From the NCBI GenBank assembly GCA_900555525.1, contig USLP01000108.1:1-5640 (forward strand): a stretch of DNA of 5,640 nucleotides, read 5' to 3'. This stretch comes from an uncultured Eubacteriales bacterium. GTDB taxonomy: Bacteria > Bacillota > Clostridia > UMGS1840. Position numbers and translations under genes: made by a program. The notes under the pieces are model-generated. The model did not search any database and was not told the DNA's origin. It saw only the letters and a program-made list of their open reading frames with translations. Shown here piece after piece: positions 1 to 4,232 of the stretch (position 1 is the stretch's first letter; every line of letters begins with the position of its first letter).

Positions 1-2
1 CC

Positions 3-452
3 GGTCTGGCTCCGCTTTCCTACGAAGAAGCTTACTCAATGATTCATTCGCTGCGTGCCTATAAAATCATTCAGGGAACGCGGGGACAAAAAGGAGTCAA
101 CGAAGATAAGTTTGCTGAAATTATTGTTCGTTTGTCCACCTTACTACGCTTCGCCATAGAAATCAAAGAAACCGGGAGCGTCAATAAGGTTTACTTTGGT
201 TCCGTTCCACTCAAAGGGAGCAACAGCTGCGCTGATGGAAATGTGTCTTTTGGTTTCTTCGGGATCATAGTCGGAAACGGTCGTGCCGTCGTCAACCTTG
301 CCCATGCGGTCGAGAAGCCCTGCATTAAAAAGCATTGCTTCAGTCAAAGTGGTTTTGCCTTCTCCGCCGTGGCCGAGGACGGCAATATTGCGGATGCTGT
401 CAGCTTGATAGTTTTTCATATCGTTGTTTATTTCCCCTCTCGTGGTAATTAA
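3..452 (+). pseudogene. Acetate/acyl-CoA ligase (ADP-forming) ATP-grasp subunit, C-terminal fragment, 5' end outside the window and 3' end replaced
   Basis: The frame is open from the left edge and stops with TAA at 450-452. From base 3 to about base 171 it reads like the end of the ATP-grasp part of ADP-forming acyl-CoA synthetases, which make ATP from acyl-CoA, ADP and phosphate. Visible pieces are APLSYEEAYSMIHSLRAY, then an IIQGTRGQKGV turn (family pattern 'llxGxRGxxgvd'), then EIIVRLSTLLRFA. The family normally continues with '..EIxExDxNPl' and a final strand ending near 'vDaRi'. Here, after EIKE, the frame instead reads the antisense strand of the EF-G-like gene, so everything downstream of about 171 is not this protein. 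The ATG at 39 is an internal methionine, not a start. The fragment is truncated by a junction that is either a real rearrangement or an assembly/amplification chimera. Family recognition is from memory of the conserved pattern, not a search. Confidence 0.7.
144..419 (-). pseudogene. EF-G-like translational GTPase (FusA2/EF-G2 type), N-terminal 91 residues only
   Basis: This encodes the start of a ribosome-associated GTPase related to elongation factor G. The P-loop (G1) is GHGGEGKT at residues 16-23. A switch I-like stretch, DDGTTVSDYDPEE, lies at about 43-55. The G3 motif is DAPG at 80-83, followed by FFDFYGEA where relatives read '.yFDFvGEV'. The GHGG-type P-loop and the 'VSDYDPEE' segment fit the EF-G-like paralogue of Clostridia better than canonical FusA, which has 'GHIDAGKT' and 'DTPG'. 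Full-length members are roughly 690 residues. This one stops at TAG followed by TAA immediately after residue 91, where the DNA becomes that of the + strand acyl-CoA ligase fragment. The ATG at 417-419 is preceded by GAGAGGGG about 14 bases upstream, and a strong promoter lies at 537-565. Lacking G4, G5 and domains II-V, it cannot work as drawn. Confidence 0.75.
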
Positions 453-483
453 TAATTAAACATTTGTTTATCAATCCTGGCTG

Positions 484-521
484 CGCTGTGCACGGAATCG
501 GAAGCGAAACGCGCACAAGCG
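484..521 (-). other. Stem-loop in the 5' leader of the EF-G-like gene
   Basis: Bases 484-494 and 510-521 are inverted copies: CGCT with AGCG, then GTGC with GCAC, then CG with CG. There is one bulge (517) and one imperfect pair (492/512), around a 15-base loop. The imperfect pair is A.C on the plus strand but a U.G wobble in minus-strand RNA, so the fold is better in the EF-G-like transcript. It begins about 10 bases after the predicted start of transcription. Role unknown; it could stabilise the 5' end of the mRNA or regulate it. Confidence 0.3.
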
Positions 522-536
522 TACACACTATTCCTA

Positions 537-565
537 ATTATAGCATAAAAAATCAGCGTTGTAAA
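537..565 (-). promoter_or_regulatory. Sigma-A-type promoter of the EF-G-like gene
   Basis: On the minus strand, TTTACA (560-565) and a perfect TATAAT (537-542) are separated by exactly 17 bases. Transcription would start near base 530, giving a leader of about 110 bases before the ATG at 419. Its position and direction fit only the EF-G-like gene. Confidence 0.65.
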
Positions 566-618
566 CACATTGGTTTTCAGCATTTGCGTGTTTTGCAATA
601 TATTTGCAGATTATGCGT

Positions 619-650
619 ACCGAAGGATCCCCGTGCGGGAATCCTTCGGT
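619..650 (-). terminator. Long stem-loop between the regulator gene and the EF-G-like promoter, possible terminator
   Basis: ACCGAAGGAT at 619-628 pairs with ATCCTTCGGT at 641-650, extended by CCC/GGG to a GTGC tetraloop at 633-636. The stem has 14 positions, 13 of them Watson-Crick. The single exception (629/640) is C.A on the plus strand but a G.U wobble in minus-strand RNA, which points to a minus-strand transcript, that is, one ending after the regulator gene whose stop is at 727-729. Neither side has a good U-tract: minus continues ACGCATAATC, plus continues GTTGTTAAGC. An intrinsic terminator is therefore likely but not certain. Confidence 0.5.
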
Positions 651-726
651 GTTGTTAAGCGAATGCTGTTTGACGGGATATCATGCCCGGTCATGGCCTG
701 TTTAAAGCTTAATGCTTAGGGCAAGA

Positions 727-2013
727 TTACATGCTCTGCATTTCGGCAATGCGTGCTTCAAGTTTTGCAAGCATTTCCTTTGCCTTTTCCATTCGCACCT
801 CCAAAAGATAATCGTTATACGTTTTTCCCGTATATTGTTTGAAATTCCTTGCGAAGTATGCAGGGGAGAAAAAGACCACACGTGCTGCATCCTCTCTGGA
901 AATGTTTTTGTTGTAATTCTTTTTGATGTACGAAACAGCCTTTTCCATAATATCCTTTTTACTGTTTGAACCGCTTTGAATATTGTTTATTATATCAGAA
1001 AGAATATCCTCCTCCGAAACATCAAAACTGCCGCCGTAATTAAGAAGCTTAAAATAAGCAAGCGCATTGTCATTGCCCGACATTTTCACGCTTTTTATAA
1101 TTCGCTTTGCTTCATCATATTTCTTTTCCGAAATGTAAGATGAGGTTATGAGAGCCTTTTCTTTAACATTAACCTCTTTGTTTTTACTTCCGATAAGCTC
1201 ATACAAATCGGAAAATCCCGAATCCTTCCGCAAAACCTTAATCGGAAGCTTTAAAATATTGTTTATCCTGTCCGCAATGTTGTCATAATTTATTTTTTCA
1301 TCATTCGTTCTGAAAATCAGATATTCAAAAAAACCGTTTTCTTTTCTTATGCAGTAAATATAGGCGGAATCGATAAATCCCGAAACGAGGTTGTCAATCG
1401 CCGTGTTAAGAGAATCCTTTGTATAGCCCCACTTTTTACCCAAAAAATCGTCATAGCCCTCCAGAGATAGCTCTATAATATCGCATGGGGTTTTATCGAG
1501 CGGAAAGGGGATATGGAGCGATAGAGCGCTTTTTTCCGTTTCTTCCTTGCTTTCGGCATCACCGTAAACAAGGTTCAAAAAGAATTCTTCGATTTCCGCA
1601 GATTCGTTTCCGATAAACTGCGGACGTTTTATATGCTTTGCGTCAAGCTCTCTTAAAAAGTCCATAATAAGTTCGTCAAGCACGGAAAAATCAAACGGCT
1701 TAACAAAATATTGCCTGATTCCGGCTTCAATACCTCGTTTTGCGTATTCAAATTCCTCATATCCGCTAATCAGAACGGATATGATTCCGAGATTATGCTT
1801 TTTTATATATTCCACAAGTTCAACACCCGAAACAAACGGCATTCTTATATCGGTTATAAGTATGTCCGCACCTTTTTTCTTTATAATATCGAGTGCGTCT
1901 TTTCCGTCCGAAACCTCTATTATTTTCAAAATTCCATTGAATTTTTCTCTAAGGTGATTGCATAAAAAGCTTCTGGAATATTCTTCATCTTCCGCAGCAA
2001 GTAGTTTGTACAT
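727..2013 (-). CDS. YesN-type response regulator (receiver plus partial AraC-type DNA-binding domain)
   Basis: This is a cytoplasmic two-component response regulator of 428 residues. The receiver domain spans about residues 2-120: acidic pocket E8-D9-E10, phospho-acceptor D55 in ILITDIRMP, S83 in LISGYEEFEYAKRGIEAG, Y102, and K105 in FVKPF. Residues ~130-345 are a poorly conserved middle region typical of YesN-type regulators. Residues ~355-415 are AraC-family: an entry helix, then the first helix-turn-helix around ISREDAARVVFFSPAYFARN, FKQYTGKTYNDYL and RMEKAKEML. The family then has a second helix-turn-helix of roughly 45-55 residues ('..v.eIA..vGf.d..yFsr.Fkk..G'). Here it is absent: the protein ends KLEARIAEMQSM. 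The start ATG at 2011-2013 has GAGG about 9 bases upstream and a consensus-like promoter just beyond. It is divergent from the permease operon, its likely target. Binding ability is doubtful if the truncation is real. No partner histidine kinase is in the window. Confidence 0.9.
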   Translation of the reverse strand: MYKLLAAEDEEYSRSFLCNHLREKFNGILKIIEVSDGKDALDIIKKKGADILITDIRMPFVSGVELVEYIKKHNLGIISVLISGYEEFEYAKRGIEAGIRQYFVKPFDFSVLDELIMDFLRELDAKHIKRPQFIGNESAEIEEFFLNLVYGDAESKEETEKSALSLHIPFPLDKTPCDIIELSLEGYDDFLGKKWGYTKDSLNTAIDNLVSGFIDSAYIYCIRKENGFFEYLIFRTNDEKINYDNIADRINNILKLPIKVLRKDSGFSDLYELIGSKNKEVNVKEKALITSSYISEKKYDEAKRIIKSVKMSGNDNALAYFKLLNYGGSFDVSEEDILSDIINNIQSGSNSKKDIMEKAVSYIKKNYNKNISREDAARVVFFSPAYFARNFKQYTGKTYNDYLLEVRMEKAKEMLAKLEARIAEMQSM

Positions 2014-2044
2014 AACAAAACCTCATTTTTTCTTTCTTATTTAT

Positions 2045-2073
2045 ATTATACTGTATATTGTCAAATATTTCAA
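2045..2073 (-). promoter_or_regulatory. Promoter of the response regulator gene
   Basis: On the minus strand, TTGAAA (2068-2073) and a perfect TATAAT (2045-2050) are 17 bases apart. Transcription would begin near 2038, about 25 bases before the ATG at 2013. The -35 element overlaps the first copy of the 12-base direct repeat at 2072-2083, so a protein bound there could compete with RNA polymerase. Confidence 0.6.
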
Positions 2074-2109
2074 GTATAATTTTGACGAAAAAGTATAATT
2101 TTAATACTT
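2072..2109. repeat. 12-base direct repeat with an added inverted arm in the divergent control region
   Basis: AAGTATAATTTT occurs identically at 2072-2083 and 2091-2102, start to start 19 bases. The second copy is also half of an inverted repeat, AAGTAT (2091-2096) with ATACTT (2104-2109). The first copy touches the -35 of the regulator promoter. This could be an operator for autoregulation, but the region is very AT-rich, so chance repetition is possible. Confidence 0.4.
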
Positions 2110-2178
2110 TTTTTATGAAATAAACGGAACAACTTACAAAACTTTACTGTCTCTTTTGTATACGATTTCATTAAAGTT

Positions 2179-2205
2179 GTACCAAAAGTATACCAAAGTA
2201 CCAAA
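2179..2205 (+). promoter_or_regulatory. Three TACCAAA boxes upstream of the permease promoter, candidate activator site
   Basis: TACCAAA occurs at 2180-2186, 2191-2197 and 2199-2205, ending 7 bases before the -35 hexamer of the permease promoter. Two GTATAC palindromes also lie nearby (2158-2163 and 2188-2193). Direct repeats just upstream of or overlapping a -35 are where AraC-type activators commonly bind, so this is the best candidate target of the divergent regulator. That link is inference. Confidence 0.4.
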
Positions 2206-2212
2206 TTTGAAC

Positions 2213-2241
2213 TTGTTATTTTAATGCTTTTGTGCTAAAAT
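2213..2241 (+). promoter_or_regulatory. Extended -10 promoter of the permease operon
   Basis: TTGTTA (2213-2218) and TAAAAT (2236-2241) are 17 bases apart, and TG at 2233-2234 forms an extended -10 (TGcTAAAAT). The start of transcription would fall near 2248, about 24 bases before the first permease ATG. The weak -35 fits a promoter that needs an activator. Confidence 0.5.
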
Positions 2242-2271
2242 TATATTATAAAGACAAAGGAGAGAGACAAA

Positions 2272-3207
2272 ATGAATGTTTTTAAGAAAAATGCGAAAAA
2301 TCGAATATCGGGTAACATTAAGGATAACTGGCAGCTTTTTATACTCCAGCTTCCCGCGCTCGTTTTATTTTTTGTTTTTTGCTACATACCTATGTACGGT
2401 GTAATTATCGCCTTTAAGGAATTTAATTCCAATAAAGGTATCTGGGCAAGCCCGTGGGTCGGACTGAGGAATTTTAAATTCTTCTTCGCTTCACAGGACG
2501 CCGCAAGGCTTATAAGAAATACGGTTTTGTATAACCTCTGGTTTTTGCTTATCGGAACTTTTTTTGCGGTTTTGGTAGCGCTTATGCTCTACAACTTAAG
2601 AAGACGCTATTTGGTAAAAACTTATAATACAATAATGATTTTACCGAAATTTATGTCGATAGTCCTCATTTCATTTATAGTATACGCTCTTTTGAATCCG
2701 AGCAGCGGTATCGTAAACAATATGCTTATTTCTATGGGTAAAGAACCTATCGACTGGTATTCAAAGCCCGAAGCATGGCCCGGAATACTTACTATTGTTC
2801 ATCTGTGGCAGAATACGGGCTGGAGCTCTATTATATATTATGCGGCTCTTATGGGAATAAACCCCGAGCTTTTCGAGGCGGCGGAAATAGACGGAGCTTC
2901 CAAATATCTCCAAACGGTAAAAATCGCCGTTCCCGAAATAATGTCTTTGATAACCATTCAGGTGATTCTTGCATTGGGAAGCACATTTCAGGGAGATTTC
3001 GGACTTTTCTATCAGGTTCCGAGAAATATAGGAAGTCTGTATTCGACAACGGATATAATTCCGACGTACGTATTCCGAGGTCTGCAGGACGGCAATATGA
3101 GCATATCGGCGGCAATAGGCTTTTTCCAGTCGCTTGTGGGAATGATACTTGTTATAATAACAAATCTTATTGTAAAAAGAATTTCACCCGAAAACAGCTT
3201 ATTTTAA
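2272..3207 (+). CDS. Carbohydrate ABC transporter permease, LplB/YteP family
   Basis: This is an inner-membrane subunit of a binding-protein-dependent sugar or oligosaccharide importer, 311 residues, about the usual family length. The N-terminus, DNWQLFILQLPALVLFFVFCYI then PMYGVIIAFKEFN, is characteristic of the LplB group. Likely membrane segments are at about 21-48, 85-107, 121-141, 170-195, 223-240 and 280-301. The ATPase-contacting EAA loop, EAAEIDGASKYLQTVKIAVP, is at 202-221. The ATG at 2272 is preceded by AAAGGAGAG with 9 bases of spacing. The gene ends with TAA, 20 bases before the next permease, so the two are an operon and should form a heterodimer. Substrate cannot be read from the permease; related systems move oligosaccharides from pectin, xylan or host glycans. 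No ATPase gene is present; MsmX-type shared ATPases are commonly used by this family. The family call is firm; the substrate is unknown. Confidence 0.93.
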   Translation: MNVFKKNAKNRISGNIKDNWQLFILQLPALVLFFVFCYIPMYGVIIAFKEFNSNKGIWASPWVGLRNFKFFFASQDAARLIRNTVLYNLWFLLIGTFFAVLVALMLYNLRRRYLVKTYNTIMILPKFMSIVLISFIVYALLNPSSGIVNNMLISMGKEPIDWYSKPEAWPGILTIVHLWQNTGWSSIIYYAALMGINPELFEAAEIDGASKYLQTVKIAVPEIMSLITIQVILALGSTFQGDFGLFYQVPRNIGSLYSTTDIIPTYVFRGLQDGNMSISAAIGFFQSLVGMILVIITNLIVKRISPENSLF

Positions 3208-3227
3208 TAAAGGAGGCGGAATAAACA

Positions 3228-4109
3228 ATGAAAAACTATACAAAGACAGGTCAGATAATATTAAACGCCGTATTTATTTTAATAAGCGCAGCGTACATAT
3301 TTCCGCTTTTGCTTTTGATTTCAATTTCGCTTTCATCGGAGGCAAGCATAAAGGAATTTGGTTATACGCTTATACCTAAAGTTGTTGATTTCACAGCATA
3401 CAGAATGGTTTTTAAACAGCCCGATACGATCATAAACGCATACGCTGTAACTATTGCGTTTACTGCAATTACAACGCTTTTGTCGCTTATTGTTATGGCG
3501 ATGGTTGCCTATCCTCTTTCAAGAAAAAACTGTAAATTCAAAAATGCATTGAGCTTTTATCTTTTCTTTACAATGCTATTTTCGGGAGGCTTGGTACCGT
3601 CATACATAATTAATTCAAAGTATCTGCATCTTGATAATAACTTTTGGATTTATGTATTGCCCGCTCTTGTTTCGGCATGGAATGTTATAATAATACGAAC
3701 ATTTTTCCAGGGTCTGCCGTCTGAACTTGTGGAGGCGGCAAAGATAGACGGCGCAAGCGAAATAAAAATATTTTACAAAATGATAATTCCGCTTTCAACG
3801 CCTGTTTTGGCAACGATTGCGTTTATGACCTTGCTTGCAAAGTGGAACGACTGGAATACAACGCTTATATATATAAGAAACCCTAAATTGTATTCATTGC
3901 AGTATATGCTACAGAGAATACTGCGCGAGGCACAGTATATAAAACAGGTAGCAAACGAAGGCTCGGGGCTTTTCAATTCGGACGACGCACCGATAGAAAG
4001 CTACCGTTACGCAATGGCAATCCTTGCGGCAGGACCTATGCTTGTGATATTCCCGATATTCCAGAAATATTTAACGCAGGGTCTTGTTGTCGGCTCGGTA
4101 AAAGGGTAA
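3228..4109 (+). CDS. Carbohydrate ABC transporter permease, YtcP/LplC family
   Basis: This is the second inner-membrane permease of the importer, 293 residues, normal for the YtcP/LplC group. Family features include FPLLLLISISLSSEASI near 25-41, a periplasm-side GYTLIPKVVDFTAYRMVF segment, and FSGGLVPSYI at about 118-127. The EAA loop EAAKIDGASEIKIFYKMIIP is at 169-188. Likely membrane segments are at about 9-34, 70-97, 107-128, 138-160, 190-206 and 262-280. The C-terminus FQKYLTQGLVVGSVKG is the standard family ending, so the gene is complete. The start ATG at 3228 has a perfect AGGAGG (3211-3216) 11 bases upstream. It should pair with the LplB-type permease just upstream and be translated from the same message. 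The gene next downstream, 123 bases away, is not the solute-binding protein often found there. Confidence 0.93.
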   Translation: MKNYTKTGQIILNAVFILISAAYIFPLLLLISISLSSEASIKEFGYTLIPKVVDFTAYRMVFKQPDTIINAYAVTIAFTAITTLLSLIVMAMVAYPLSRKNCKFKNALSFYLFFTMLFSGGLVPSYIINSKYLHLDNNFWIYVLPALVSAWNVIIIRTFFQGLPSELVEAAKIDGASEIKIFYKMIIPLSTPVLATIAFMTLLAKWNDWNTTLIYIRNPKLYSLQYMLQRILREAQYIKQVANEGSGLFNSDDAPIESYRYAMAILAAGPMLVIFPIFQKYLTQGLVVGSVKG

Positions 4110-4138
4110 CGCACAAATCCAAGGGAAATACTCCGTAT

Positions 4139-4182
4139 GGGCGACACTGCGTGAGCGCCCGAAAAAAACGGCGTCGCCGTTT
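4139..4182. other. Two adjacent hairpins between the permeases and the secreted protein gene
   Basis: Hairpin 1 pairs GGGCG (4139-4143) with CGCCC (4156-4160), with an inner CAC/GTG. Hairpin 2 is a perfect inverted repeat, AAACGGCG (4166-4173) and CGCCGTTT (4175-4182), around one base. Between them is a run of seven A. Read on the plus strand neither hairpin is followed by a U-tract, so this is not a standard terminator of the permease operon. On the minus strand hairpin 2 is followed directly by a run of T, the form of an intrinsic terminator facing leftward. Possible roles are an mRNA stabiliser or processing site separating the two expression levels, or a block to antisense transcription into the permeases. 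I see no good plus-strand promoter between 4110 and 4232 (only a TATATA at 4206-4211 without a -35), so the next gene may be cotranscribed. Confidence 0.5.
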
Positions 4183-4232
4183 CAAAATGTTGAAAAAAAT
4201 AAAAATATATAAAACAAAGGAGACCATGGAAC

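Noticed and set aside
39..452. A 137-residue plus-strand protein starting at the ATG at 39
   Set aside because: Only its first ~44 residues resemble a real family (acyl-CoA ligase), and they continue upstream to the window edge. The rest is the antisense of the EF-G-like gene. It is reported as a chimeric fragment, not as a protein.
464..658. Small plus-strand ORF in the 420-726 gap
   Set aside because: It has no ribosome site, overlaps the minus-strand promoter and the long stem-loop, and shows no recognisable protein character.
2082..2110. Possible extra plus-strand promoter with TTGACG as -35
   Set aside because: No acceptable -10 lies 16-18 bases downstream, and the better promoter at 2213-2241 sits at the right distance from the permease start.
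2179..2205. TACCAAA boxes as a possible CRISPR-like or satellite repeat
   Set aside because: The units are only 7 bases with unequal spacing (11 and 8), so they fit protein-binding boxes rather than an array.
2775..3224. 149-residue plus-strand ORF overlapping the first permease
   Set aside because: It is an out-of-frame reading of the LplB-type permease gene, with no membrane segments or family features. Overlapping minus-strand ORFs inside the two permeases are shadows for the same reason.
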